Source: Roseateles sp. XES5
GTDB taxonomy: Bacteria; Pseudomonadota; Alphaproteobacteria; Rhizobiales; Rhizobiaceae
Assembly (NCBI RefSeq): GCF_020535545.1
Contig: NZ_CP084752.1
Span: 2,445,501-2,509,500, forward strand
Reading direction: 5' to 3'
Length of the DNA stretch: 64,000 nt
A program made the position numbers and the translations under genes. Positions 39,563 through 54,344 of this stretch are shown here, in pieces. Position 1 is the first letter of the stretch. Each line of letters opens with the position of its first letter. Under the pieces are notes generated by a model. It made no database searches, was not told where the DNA came from, and was given only the letters and a program-made list of their open reading frames with translations.

Positions 39563-39592
39563 GCGGTTTCCAATGCGAATGAGGCCCTGCAA

Positions 39593-40077
39593 AGGACCAT
39601 AGTGAAGAAAAAACGGCGATCAATCGCCGGAATCGGCCGAAAGGAGCGTTTTTCCGCAAAATGAAAGGAACGGAAACAAAGCGCCGAAGGCTCGTAATTT
39701 AATTTCAAGCTCTCACCGGCGTGGGCAATTTTTCTTCATGAGGTGGTGATTATTTGGCATGATGGCCTTGCGGGGTGGGGGTGTTTCTGGCATAGAGCAC
39801 ATGAAATAGGACAGTGTTGCTGTCCTATTTCGGTCAAGAGACCGAAGAGGCACCCTCCGCGACGCCGGACGGTGCCGAAAACGGCGCCGGGCGGGATGCA
39901 TTCCCGAAATGCCCGAAGCCACGACGGTCCCGATGATCGCATGCTGATCGGCCGTCCTGTTCGGCCGCATCAGGTTCAGGAAGCAGACGCTCGGTGCTCG
40001 CACTTGCCGGAAGGCAGGCAGCGGCCACACGAGCCCAGACGGATGCCTGCAAGGCGCGGGCCCAACGGAGGAAGACA
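39593..40077. other. Long intergenic region upstream of gltB
   Basis: These 485 bases separate ltaE and gltB and should contain both promoters. The notable element is the perfect 12-base palindrome at 39803-39831. Short open frames in it lack ribosome sites and supported products. No tRNA or intrinsic terminator with a T tail is seen. Confidence 0.6.
39803..39831. promoter_or_regulatory. Perfect 12-base-pair palindrome upstream of gltB
   Basis: The arms GAAATAGGACAG (39803-39814) and CTGTCCTATTTC (39820-39831) are exact inverted repeats with a 5-base spacer. The centre-to-gltB distance is about 260 bases. The AT-rich outer arms and odd spacing suggest a dimeric regulator site rather than a terminator. 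The binding protein is unknown. Confidence 0.6.
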
Positions 40078-44798
<4,721 letters not shown>

Positions 44799-44802
<4 letters not shown>

Positions 44803-44969
44803 GGCAGCGGTTCATCTACCTTCACCGGCTGGTTTCGCTGGGTGTGGCTGTCGCGGTCCCGGGGATCGCGACCCTCGTGAACGGCGAGATCAGGATCGAA
44901 TTCATCGTGCTGGGTTTGGTGGCTGGAGCCGCCTACTGGTACTGGGGGCCTACGGGCGCCCCGCTTTGA
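44799..44969 (+). CDS. Small membrane protein between gltB and gltD
   Basis: The 56-residue protein starts at a GTG that overlaps the gltB stop (GTGA), so it is translationally coupled. It has a basic N-terminus ([10 protein letters not shown]) and two hydrophobic stretches, [17 protein letters not shown] and [17 protein letters not shown], separated by a short charged turn, suggesting a hairpin of two membrane helices. It ends 15 bases before gltD. No function is known to me. An inserted gene at this place in a glt operon is uncommon. Confidence 0.65.
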
Positions 44970-44984
44970 GCAAGGATTATTGAA

Positions 44985-46442
<1,458 letters not shown>

Positions 46443-46460
46443 GGCGGCCGGAAAACAGCA

Positions 46461-46493
46461 AAGGGCGCGCCTTAAACAGGCGCGCCCTTTTTC
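46461..46493. terminator. Bidirectional intrinsic terminator after gltD
   Basis: A perfect 12-base-pair stem (46461-46472 with 46480-46491) begins with AAA and ends with TTTTT, so it works for gltD and for the converging DUF459 gene. Confidence 0.9.
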
Positions 46494-46509
46494 GTTTCAG
46501 CGATGCGCC

Positions 46510-47658
46510 TCACGGCGTTGCGGTCTTGTTTGCCCGAAAGTCGTCGACACGGCCAAGCGGAGCGTCGGCAGTCTCGCCCTTGTCCACCAGCTTCTCCCGC
46601 AGGCTCTTGCCGTTGCCCTTGAGCGTGGTGCCGCCGAGGAGGGCCGTTCCGCCGTCGAGGGCGGGATCGGCAAGGCTGATGGGCTGCGTCTTGGTGATTT
46701 CCGCATCTTCCGTCGGCGTCGTCACGACGAGAAGGTCCTTGAGGTCGCCCTGCAGGCCCGGGCCGTCCGTGGCGGCATCGCCGAGCAGCCGGCGGATTTC
46801 CTTTTCGACGTAGAAGGCGAGTTTGCGCTTGCCGGCCTTGGTGAAGTTGATGCCGTCGGAGCCGCGCAGGCGCACCTGCTGGCCGTTGATGTCGGAGCCG
46901 GATATGATGAACTTGCCGCCCTCGTCGACGAAACCGTCCCAGATATCGACGAAGGCGCCGCCGGCCTTTTCGACCTCGGCGCGGTAGATCGTGTTGAGCG
47001 TCGTCATGTCCGCCGTGAGCGCGGAGGACTGGAAGGCGGGCATGCCCATCCAGAGCAGCGGCCGGCCGCCTTCATGGGCCTGCGCGGCGATGCGCGCCAC
47101 GCGCGCCTCATACTCCTTCGTCCAGGCTTCGGAGCGGAATTTTTCCTTCTCGCCGGCGACGACCATCTGCTGGCGGTCGTTCGCGCCCATGCTGATCACG
47201 ATGAGGGCCGGTTTCTTTTCGGCGATCAACGCGGGCAGGGAGTCGGGCCAGCTGTAATAGTCGTCGCGTACGATACCGGACGAACCGTTGCTCTGCCGCT
47301 CGACGACGATGCCCGGCGTTGTTTCGAAGGCCGCGATCAGGCCTTCGCCGAGGCTGCCTGCGATGAAGTCGCCGACGACAAGCACGACCTTGGCATCGGG
47401 GAGCTTTTCGACGGCGGCGGGCTCCGGCGTCTTGGCGATGGCCGCCGTCGTCTTCTTCTTGCGAACCACGGGGCGCGGCTTCTTGAATTCCGGTTCGGGC
47501 TCGATCTCCCGGCGCTTCGGCGTGCCGAAGAGCAGCTGGAGGATCGACCGGCGCTCGACGCGCTCCTGCGCGCCGGCCGGCACGGCGGCCGTGGCGAAGA
47601 CGCCTGCCGAAACGGCGAGCGCAAGGCCGAAGCGTATCATCCGGATCGTCATGCTCAT
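46510..47658 (-). CDS. DUF459 SGNH-hydrolase-fold secreted protein, catalytic residues replaced
   Basis: The 382-residue protein has a signal peptide (RFGLALAVSAGVFATAAVPAGAQ) and a Pro/Lys-rich linker before an SGNH fold at about residues 88-295. Block I, normally GDS, reads VVGDFIAGSLGEG, so the nucleophile Ser is Phe. Block III GAND is kept (ISMGANDRQ). Block V, normally DxxH, reads SDGINFTKAGKR, with Asn for His. This predicts a non-catalytic, perhaps binding, periplasmic protein. The C-terminal 80 residues are low-complexity. The start ATG at 47658 has GGAGAG upstream. Confidence 0.8.
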   Translation of the reverse strand: MSMTIRMIRFGLALAVSAGVFATAAVPAGAQERVERRSILQLLFGTPKRREIEPEPEFKKPRPVVRKKKTTAAIAKTPEPAAVEKLPDAKVVLVVGDFIAGSLGEGLIAAFETTPGIVVERQSNGSSGIVRDDYYSWPDSLPALIAEKKPALIVISMGANDRQQMVVAGEKEKFRSEAWTKEYEARVARIAAQAHEGGRPLLWMGMPAFQSSALTADMTTLNTIYRAEVEKAGGAFVDIWDGFVDEGGKFIISGSDINGQQVRLRGSDGINFTKAGKRKLAFYVEKEIRRLLGDAATDGPGLQGDLKDLLVVTTPTEDAEITKTQPISLADPALDGGTALLGGTTLKGNGKSLREKLVDKGETADAPLGRVDDFRANKTATP

Positions 47659-47749
47659 TGCGAAGGCTCTCCGTCTTCACCCGGACTGTGCGGGCGTTCG
47701 GTGGCGGCATGATGGCAAAGGCTGCCGGCGAGCGAAAGCACCCATCAGC

Positions 47750-47775
47750 AAAAAGGGGCGCCGGAGCGCCCCTTT
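47750..47775 (-). terminator. Intrinsic terminator of the lytic transglycosylase gene
   Basis: A 10-base-pair stem (47752-47761 with 47766-47775) has a CGGA loop, and five A on the plus strand (47750-47754) give a T run on the transcript. Confidence 0.8.
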
Positions 47776-47794
47776 CACCTGTTCTTTCATACGG

Positions 47795-49015
47795 TCAGCG
47801 ACGAAGCGCACGCAGGAGCTGCTGGCTCGGTTCGCCGTCCGCGGCAAGGCCCATCCGGTTCTGGAACGCCTGGATCGCGGCCTTGGAGCCGGAGCCGAAA
47901 TTGCCGTCGACCTCGCCCTCGTAGTAACCGAGTTCCTTGAGACGCGTCTGGAGTTCGAACTTCTCGGTGATGTCGAGCGTGCCTTCCGGGCGCGGCCAGC
48001 GCTGCTTAACGCCGCTATAGCCGGCGAGCTGGTCGGCCAGCATGCCGACGCCCATGGCATAGGAATCCGAGGCATTGTAGCGCTTGATGACGAAGAAGTT
48101 CTTGGTCATCAGGAAGCCGGGGCCGCCATTGGCTGGCAGCTTCAGTTCGGCGCGGTCCGCGCCGTTCTTGAAGCCCTTGCCGCCCGGCCGGGCGAAACCG
48201 AGCTTCGCCCATTGGGCGAGCGTCTTCGTCTGGCCGGAATATTTGCTGCCGCCCGGCGGAACGACGGCCTCGTAGCCCCAGGTCTTGCCGGCCTGCCAGC
48301 CGTTCTTGGCCAGAAGGTTCGCGGCGGTCGCCAGCGCATCCGGCACGGAATTCCAGATGTCGCGGTGGCCGTTGCCGTCGGCATCGACGGCATAGATCAT
48401 GTAGCTCGTCGGAATGAACTGGGTGTGACCCATCGCGCCCGCCCAGGAACCGGTCATGTCGGACGCTGCGATATCGCCGCGCTGGATGATCTTGAGGGCG
48501 GCGATCAGCTGCGTGCGGGCATATTTCGCGCGCTTCTGGTCGGCATAGGCGAGCGTTGCAAGCGCCCGCGGTACGTAGTGCAGCCGGTCGTCCTTCTGCA
48601 GAACCGCGCCGTAGTTCGATTCCATCGACCAGATGGCGAGAAGGATGTTGCGGTCGACACCGAAATGACGCTCCAGCGCGGCAAGCGTGCGGGCGTGCTT
48701 GGCCGCCATTTCACGGCCGATGCGCACCGTATAGGGGTTGACGCGCGAATCGAGATAGTCCCAGATCTTGTGCTTGAATTCCGGCTGGTAGGCGGCCTTC
48801 TCCAGCACATCCGGATCGGGTGTCTTGACGCCGGAAAACGCCTTCTGGTAGGTGGCCTTGCTGATGCCGGCCTCCGATGCGGTCGCGTAGAAATCCGCGA
48901 TCCATTTCTGGAATCGGGCATCCGCATGGGCAGCGGTCGTCTGGGCGAAAAGCCCGGCCGAGAGGAAAAGGGTGAGCGCAGATCGGCGCAGAACGGTCTT
49001 CAGATTCTGGGTCAT
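47795..49015 (-). CDS. Lytic murein transglycosylase (MltB-like) with peptidoglycan-binding domain
   Basis: The 406-residue protein has a signal peptide (VLRRSALTLFLSAGLFAQTTAAHA), so it is periplasmic. It cleaves glycan strands to 1,6-anhydro products. The catalytic Glu is in AIWSMESNYGAVL (about residue 132), and GAMGHTQFIPTSY is typical of the MltB/Slt35 branch. The C-terminal 60 residues (LKELGYYEGEVDGNFGSGSKA) form a peptidoglycan-binding type 1 domain. No lipobox is seen, unlike E. coli MltB. It is divergent from galU. Confidence 0.9.
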   Translation of the reverse strand: MTQNLKTVLRRSALTLFLSAGLFAQTTAAHADARFQKWIADFYATASEAGISKATYQKAFSGVKTPDPDVLEKAAYQPEFKHKIWDYLDSRVNPYTVRIGREMAAKHARTLAALERHFGVDRNILLAIWSMESNYGAVLQKDDRLHYVPRALATLAYADQKRAKYARTQLIAALKIIQRGDIAASDMTGSWAGAMGHTQFIPTSYMIYAVDADGNGHRDIWNSVPDALATAANLLAKNGWQAGKTWGYEAVVPPGGSKYSGQTKTLAQWAKLGFARPGGKGFKNGADRAELKLPANGGPGFLMTKNFFVIKRYNASDSYAMGVGMLADQLAGYSGVKQRWPRPEGTLDITEKFELQTRLKELGYYEGEVDGNFGSGSKAAIQAFQNRMGLAADGEPSQQLLRALRR

Positions 49016-49215
49016 CGGCTGTCATGTCCGTTTCTAAAATTTCGGGACGGCGGCATCGAACCACCGGCTGAACGCAAAACTTATAAAAACGAAGTCAACA
49101 AATTCTTTACCATCAAACTTTTGCCCCGTCTTCCTTTGCAAAAAAATAGCAATTGGATTCTATTCCGGCACAGATATGTCCCTGCCATGAGGGCGATGGG
49201 CTTAACGAGGTGACT
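49016..49215. other. AT-rich divergent promoter region of mltB-like and galU genes
   Basis: The stretch 49075-49160 is markedly AT-rich for this genome. TTGGAT (49153-49158) followed after 16 bases by TATGTC is a possible promoter for galU. Confidence 0.45.
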
Positions 49216-50103
49216 ATGTCTCAGACACGTAAGGTTCGCAAAGCAGTGTTTCCAGTGGCCGGCCTCGGCACACGCTTCCTTCCGGCCACGAAGGCCGTTC
49301 CGAAGGAAATGCTGACCGTCGTCGACAAGCCCGTCATCCAGTACGTGGTGGACGAGGCGCTGGAAGCGGGCATCGAACACCTCATCTTCGTCACCGGCCG
49401 TTCCAAGGCTGTCATCGAGGACTATTTCGACATCCAGGTCGAGCTGGAGCAGACGCTGCGCCAGCGCAACAAGACCGCCGAACTGACGCTGCTCGAAAGC
49501 ATCCTGCCGGTCGCCGGCTCGACGAGCTTCACCCGCCAGCAGGAGCCGCTCGGCCTCGGCCATGCCGTCTGGTGCGCGCGTGAGCTGGTCGGCAACGAAC
49601 CCTTCGCGCTCCTGCTGCCCGACATGATCATGAAGGGCGAGAAGGGCTGCATGAAGGGCATGGTCGAGCTCTTCGAGCATTCGGGCGCCAATGTTATCGC
49701 CGTCGAGGAATGCGCGCCGGACCAGACGCACAAATACGGCATCGTCGGCGTCGGCGAAAAGGTCGGCGATGGCTTCGAGATCACCAAGATGGTCGAGAAG
49801 CCGGCACAGGGCACGGCGCCCTCCAACTTCTTCATCAACGGCCGCTACATCCTGCAGCCGGAAATCTTCTCGATCCTCGCCACGCAGGAGCGGGGCGCCG
49901 GCAACGAGATCCAGCTCACCGACGGCATGGTGAAGCTTGCCGACAGCCAGAAGTTCGCCGCCTATCACTTCCGCGGCGAGACCTATGACTGCGGCGCCAA
50001 GGATGGCTTCATCCTCGCCAACATCGCCTTTGCGCTGGAACGTGCGGATATCCGTCCGGCCGTGGAAGGCCCGCTGAAGGCGCTTGTCGCCGGCCTGAAA
50101 TAA
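49216..50103 (+). CDS. galU: UTP-glucose-1-phosphate uridylyltransferase
   Basis: This 295-residue enzyme makes UDP-glucose for exopolysaccharide, LPS and cyclic glucans; in Rhizobium the equivalent is also called ExoN. The start at 49216 has GAGGTG upstream. The nucleotide-binding loop [17 protein letters not shown] is at residues 17-33, followed by [14 protein letters not shown] and the catalytic-site LLPDMIM. The C-terminal [17 protein letters not shown] is typical. Its stop codon abuts the converging porin gene with no spacer. Confidence 0.96.
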   Translation: MSQTRKVRKAVFPVAGLGTRFLPATKAVPKEMLTVVDKPVIQYVVDEALEAGIEHLIFVTGRSKAVIEDYFDIQVELEQTLRQRNKTAELTLLESILPVAGSTSFTRQQEPLGLGHAVWCARELVGNEPFALLLPDMIMKGEKGCMKGMVELFEHSGANVIAVEECAPDQTHKYGIVGVGEKVGDGFEITKMVEKPAQGTAPSNFFINGRYILQPEIFSILATQERGAGNEIQLTDGMVKLADSQKFAAYHFRGETYDCGAKDGFILANIAFALERADIRPAVEGPLKALVAGLK

Positions 50104-51630
50104 TCAGCGGCGCAGAATGAGACCGATGCCGGCGCGCGTGACGCCGGTGTCGGACGCGCCGGACTGGCGCGTCAGCTCGTAGGAGACGTCGCCCGTCATT
50201 GCGAGGAAGCGGTTGATGTTCCAGGTAAGGCCCGCGCCGGCGAGATAGATCGACTGGTTCGCGGTGCCTGCGGTCTGGAAATCGCGCAGCGTATAGGCGC
50301 CGCTCAGCCGGGCCACCAGATTGTCCCGCAGTTCATGCGTCAGGTCCGCCGTTGCGGCGTAGGACGCGTAGCCGCTTGCCCCGGCGGCGGTCGAGGGGTT
50401 GAGGTCCGTCACGAGGCCGAGGCGAAGGTCGGTGCCGCGCTGCGGCGACCAGAGCACGGAGCCGTCGATGGTCAAAGCCTTGAGCGCGGCAAGGCGGCTG
50501 TCGTCGAAGCTTGCCCGACGATAGCCGAGGCCAAGGTCGCCGCGCAGTTTTTCCCCGAGATCGACTTCCACGCCTGCCCGTCCGCCCAGCATCGAGGCTG
50601 AACGCTCGTAACCGAGCGAATCGACCTTCTCGTCATAGATCGACCGGCCGATGGAAGCCTCGATATAGGGAATGAGGGCGGGCGAAAGTTCGTAGCCGAT
50701 GCGGCCGGTCAGCGTGCCTTCGGTGTAATTGCGGTCGGACAGTATGAGCTTACTGCCGTTGGAAAGCGTCGCCGAGCCATAGGTGCGCCGTTCGATCTCC
50801 GCGCCGATCGTGCCGCGGATCAGGCCGAAATCGCGGGTGACGCGTGCGCCGCCCGTATAGGTCGAGACGCCCGACTGGACGCTGGCACCGTTGACGGCAT
50901 TCGGATCGCTCGAACTCTCGCGTTCGAAATCGTAACCGGCGGTGATGTTGGCGATCGTCTCGTCGCTGAGGTCGAGGCGGAGATCGGCATCGAGCCGCAG
51001 GCGCGGTTCGGTCTCGCCGGTACCGCTGAGGTTGCGCTGGTAGATGCCTTCGGCATCGATGGTCAACTGGTGGCGCGACCAGTCGGAGGTCAGCGAGCCG
51101 CGAAAGCCGGTCTGGGAATAGGTGCGGCTCGTTGCCGTCGCGCCGGTCTTGTTCTTCTCATAGCCGAGGTTCTGGGTAATCGACGGCCGGAGAATGAAGG
51201 TCCCGACGCGAATGCCCGTCGGCTCGTAGGGGTCGCCGAAATTGCTGCGCGCACCGTCGATATTGCCTTCGCGCGGGTTCAGCCGTTCGGCGCGGCGTTC
51301 CGTCTGCCCATAGGCGTCGCCTTCGTCCGCAAGCGCGGCGGCGGCTTCGTCGGAAAGGGCGGGCCGCGCCGCCGTCGAGGCCGTGGTCGTCGCGTCCGTG
51401 TCCGTCGCTGCGCCCGTGCTGGTGCTCGCACCGGCGAGCGGATCAGTTTCCGCAGCGCCGGTCGTCGCGCCCAAAAGGGGCGTCTGGAAGGCCGATGCCG
51501 AGGTGGAGGTTGCCTGCTGGGCCATGGCGGGAACGGCCGCAAGCACGGTGCCGGCGAGCAGAAGCCCGGCCAGTCGCCGCGTCGGGCGGGGCGCCGGCGC
51601 TCCGCGTTCCATTCCTTTTGCCTCGGTCAT
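50104..51630 (-). CDS. Outer-membrane beta-barrel protein (putative BBP2-type porin)
   Basis: The 508-residue protein (ATG at 51630; ribosome site weak) has a signal peptide (RLAGLLLAGTVLAAVPAMAQ), a Thr/Ser/Ala-rich spacer (residues 45-100), and a long region of alternating strands such as GIRVGTFILRPSITQNLGYE and ATADLTHELRDNLVARLSGAY. It ends in a basic RR rather than an aromatic residue. The pattern suits the beta-barrel porin 2 family of alphaproteobacteria, often near polysaccharide genes. Here galU and kdsD flank it. Confidence 0.75.
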   Translation of the reverse strand: MTEAKGMERGAPAPRPTRRLAGLLLAGTVLAAVPAMAQQATSTSASAFQTPLLGATTGAAETDPLAGASTSTGAATDTDATTTASTAARPALSDEAAAALADEGDAYGQTERRAERLNPREGNIDGARSNFGDPYEPTGIRVGTFILRPSITQNLGYEKNKTGATATSRTYSQTGFRGSLTSDWSRHQLTIDAEGIYQRNLSGTGETEPRLRLDADLRLDLSDETIANITAGYDFERESSSDPNAVNGASVQSGVSTYTGGARVTRDFGLIRGTIGAEIERRTYGSATLSNGSKLILSDRNYTEGTLTGRIGYELSPALIPYIEASIGRSIYDEKVDSLGYERSASMLGGRAGVEVDLGEKLRGDLGLGYRRASFDDSRLAALKALTIDGSVLWSPQRGTDLRLGLVTDLNPSTAAGASGYASYAATADLTHELRDNLVARLSGAYTLRDFQTAGTANQSIYLAGAGLTWNINRFLAMTGDVSYELTRQSGASDTGVTRAGIGLILRR

Positions 51631-51761
51631 GATGGGCCTGCGAATCTTCAATTTCCTAAGCGAACGTAAACCGCCATGGTTAACGCTTGGTTGCTGGCGG
51701 CGCGCAATGCGCGTCAACGTTCGCAATGGACAGAGCCGGGCAAAGGCGCTAACGAGGCGCC

Positions 51762-52757
51762 ATGATCAAGAGACAGGCGAATTTTGACGGCGGCGGCGCC
51801 ATTGCCTCCGCGATCCGGACGGTCGAAACGGAAAAGGCGGGGCTGATCGCGCTCGCTGCCGCGCTGGAGGGCGATCTTCACGACGCGTTCTGCGATGCGG
51901 TGCGCCGCATCGGCGACATTGCCGGGCGCGTCGTCATAACGGGCATGGGCAAGAGCGGCCATGTGGGCCGCAAGATCGCCGCCACCCTGGCCTCCACCGG
52001 CACGCCCGCCCTCTTCGTGCACCCGGCCGAGGCCAGCCACGGCGATCTGGGCATGGTCACGGGCAAGGACGTGGTGCTGGCGCTCTCCTGGAGCGGCGAG
52101 ACTGCGGAGCTTCAGGGCATCGTCTCCTATTCGCGCCGCTTCTCCATTCCGCTGATCGCCATGACGTCGGGCGAACGCTCGGCCCTGGCGCGGGCCGCCG
52201 ATACGGTTCTGCTGTTGCCGAAGGCGCTGGAAGCCTGCCCGCACGGTCTTGCGCCGACCACCTCGACGCTGATGCAACTGGCGCTGGGCGATGCCATTGC
52301 CGTCGCGCTGCTGGAGGCGCGCGGCTTCACGGCCACGGATTTCAAGACCTTCCATCCGGGCGGCAAGCTCGGTGCGAGCCTTTCCCATGTCGGCGACATC
52401 ATGCACAGCGGCGAGAACATGCCGCTCGTCGCGCTCGGCACCTCAATGCCGGATGCCGTGCACATGCTGGCGCAGAAGCGCTATGGCTGCGTCGGCGTCA
52501 TCAATGACGATGGAACCCTTGCCGGCATCGTCACGGACGGCGACATCGCGCGCAACCTGACGCGCAACCTTGCCGAACTCATCGTCGACGACGTGATGAC
52601 GCGCAGCCCCAAGACGGTGAAGCCGGCGACGCTGGCGACCACCGCGCTCGGCCTGCTGAACCAGCACAACATTTCCGCGCTGATCGTTACCGACGAGACC
52701 TTCCGCCCCGTCGGCATCGTGCATTTCCACGATCTCCTGAGAATCGGCGTCGCCTGA
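51762..52757 (+). CDS. kdsD: Arabinose-5-phosphate isomerase (KdsD/KpsF)
   Basis: The 331-residue protein converts ribulose-5-phosphate to arabinose-5-phosphate for KDO and thus LPS. It has an N-terminal SIS domain with ITGMGKSGHVGRKIAATLAS, EASHGDLGMV and LSWSGETAEL, then two CBS domains (from about residue 210: VGDIMHSGENMPLV; DDVMTRSPKTVKPA). The length is normal. Positions about 51950-52130 use mostly CTG/GTG/GCC codons, in contrast with the ends. Confidence 0.93.
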   Translation: MIKRQANFDGGGAIASAIRTVETEKAGLIALAAALEGDLHDAFCDAVRRIGDIAGRVVITGMGKSGHVGRKIAATLASTGTPALFVHPAEASHGDLGMVTGKDVVLALSWSGETAELQGIVSYSRRFSIPLIAMTSGERSALARAADTVLLLPKALEACPHGLAPTTSTLMQLALGDAIAVALLEARGFTATDFKTFHPGGKLGASLSHVGDIMHSGENMPLVALGTSMPDAVHMLAQKRYGCVGVINDDGTLAGIVTDGDIARNLTRNLAELIVDDVMTRSPKTVKPATLATTALGLLNQHNISALIVTDETFRPVGIVHFHDLLRIGVA

Positions 52758-52767
52758 CGCCGCGGCG

Positions 52768-53226
52768 TCAGACCGGCTCGACGCTGAGATCACGGCCATT
52801 GCTGGCCGTGACGCGCACGCGTGCGCCGACCGGCAGGTCCGGCCCCTGAACGCTCCACATCGTATCGTCGAGACGAATACGGCCGCGGCCCTCGGTGATC
52901 GGTTGTTCCAGCGTCGCCGTGCGACCGACGAGGCTCTGGCCACGCTGGTTGAGGTGCGGCTGATCGCTGGCGCCGCCGCGGCTGCTGACGATGCGCCGGC
53001 CGATGAGGGCAGCGACCAGTGACAGCACCGCAAAGACGAGCCACTGCGTCTGCCATGTCCAGAGCGCCTGTTCCCAGAGGAGGAGCGACAGCGCGCCGGT
53101 GACGATGGCCGCGATACCGATCCAGACGAGGAAGACGCCGGGCAGCAGCACTTCGAGGATCAGCAGGACGATGCCGAGCACCCACCAGGCCCAGGGGCCG
53201 AGTTCGGCAATGAGACGATGGATCAT
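52768..53226 (-). CDS. NfeD-like membrane protein
   Basis: The 152-residue protein (ATG at 53226; a GTG at 53232 overlapping the upstream stop is an alternative) has three N-terminal membrane segments (ELGPWAWWVLGIVLLILEV; FLVWIGIAAIVTGALSLLL; TQWLVFAVLSLVAALIG) and a C-terminal OB-fold domain beginning near SLVGRTATLEQPI. This is the short NfeD type that partners SPFH/stomatin proteins. The overlap with the SPFH gene supports a shared membrane complex. Confidence 0.87.
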   Translation of the reverse strand: MIHRLIAELGPWAWWVLGIVLLILEVLLPGVFLVWIGIAAIVTGALSLLLWEQALWTWQTQWLVFAVLSLVAALIGRRIVSSRGGASDQPHLNQRGQSLVGRTATLEQPITEGRGRIRLDDTMWSVQGPDLPVGARVRVTASNGRDLSVEPV

Positions 53227-53228
53227 GC

Positions 53229-54254
53229 TCACGTTCCCTGCGGCGGCGTGTCGAACGGATTGCGGAAGGCGGGCGTGGACGCGGTCGTGGTGGTCGCCGG
53301 CGTCGACTGGCGCGTGCGCTGCGGGACGGTCGCGCCGTCGCTGAAGACTTCCCTGGCGATGGCGCCGATGCCGCCGAGCGAGCCGACCAGCGAGGAGGCC
53401 TCCATCGGCATGAGAACGATCTTGGAGTTGGGTGCCTTGCCGATCGAGGCCATGGCCTCGGTGTATTTCTGGGCGACGAAGTAGTTGATCGCCTGGATAT
53501 TGCCGGCAGCGATAGCCTCGGAGACCATCTTGGTCGCCTTGGCTTCGGCCTCGGCCAGACGCTCGCGCGCCTCGGCGTCCCGGAAGGCGGCTTCGCGCAG
53601 GCCCTCGGCCTCGAGGATCGCGGACTGCTTGGCGCCTTCGGCCCGCAGGATCTGGGCGTTTCGGGAGCCTTCGGCTTCCAGCACCTGGGCGCGCTTCTCG
53701 CGCTCGGCCTTCATCTGCCGCGCCATGGCATCGACGAGGTCCTTCGGCGGGGCGATGTCCTTGATCTCGACACGGGTGATCTTCACGCCCCAGGGATTGG
53801 CGGCCTCGTCGACGACGCGCAGCAACTGATCGTTGATCTTGTCGCGGTTGGAGAGCAGTTCATCGAGGTCCATCGAGCCCATGACCGAACGGATGTTCGT
53901 CATGGTGAGGTTGATGATGGCGTGCTCCAGATGGGCGACCTGATAGGCGGCCTGCGCGGGGTTCAATATCTGGTAGAAGGCGACGGCGTCGGAGGCGACG
54001 CTGGCATTGTCGCGCGTGATGACCTCCTGGGTGGGAATATCGAGCACTTGCTCCATCACGTTCATCTTCGAGCCGATGCGGTCGATGAAGGGGATGATCA
54101 GGTTGAGGCCGGGCTGGAGCGTGCGCGTGTAGCGGCCGAAGCGCTCCACTGTGTACTGGTAGCCCTGCGGGATCGTCTTGATCCCGGCAAAGAGGATAAG
54201 GATCACCAGAACCACGAGGGCAATGACGACGATGTCCAGTCCGGCGAAATCCAT
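53229..54254 (-). CDS. SPFH/band 7 (stomatin, QmcA-like) membrane protein
   Basis: The 341-residue protein has one N-terminal membrane helix ([18 protein letters not shown]), the SPFH domain ([19 protein letters not shown] to about residue 190), and a long charged helix rich in Ala/Glu/Arg ([20 protein letters not shown]) that mediates oligomer formation. A flexible Thr/Ala-rich tail ends the protein. With the NfeD partner it forms the pair seen as qmcA-ybbJ in E. coli. The role is in membrane microdomains or protein quality control. Confidence 0.9.
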   Translation of the reverse strand: MDFAGLDIVVIALVVLVILILFAGIKTIPQGYQYTVERFGRYTRTLQPGLNLIIPFIDRIGSKMNVMEQVLDIPTQEVITRDNASVASDAVAFYQILNPAQAAYQVAHLEHAIINLTMTNIRSVMGSMDLDELLSNRDKINDQLLRVVDEAANPWGVKITRVEIKDIAPPKDLVDAMARQMKAEREKRAQVLEAEGSRNAQILRAEGAKQSAILEAEGLREAAFRDAEARERLAEAEAKATKMVSEAIAAGNIQAINYFVAQKYTEAMASIGKAPNSKIVLMPMEASSLVGSLGGIGAIAREVFSDGATVPQRTRQSTPATTTTASTPAFRNPFDTPPQGT

Positions 54255-54344
54255 ATTCTTCTCCTCAAACGGCGACGCGGTGCTACTTTAGGCAATACGC
54301 GCCGCGATGCCAGTCTATTTGGACGGGAACAAGATTTATCCCGC

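Noticed and set aside
39763..39779. TGGCAT...TTGC resembling a sigma-54 promoter upstream of gltB
   Set aside because: The spacing between the GG and GC elements is two bases too long for a -24/-12 promoter, and it lies 300 bases from the start codon.
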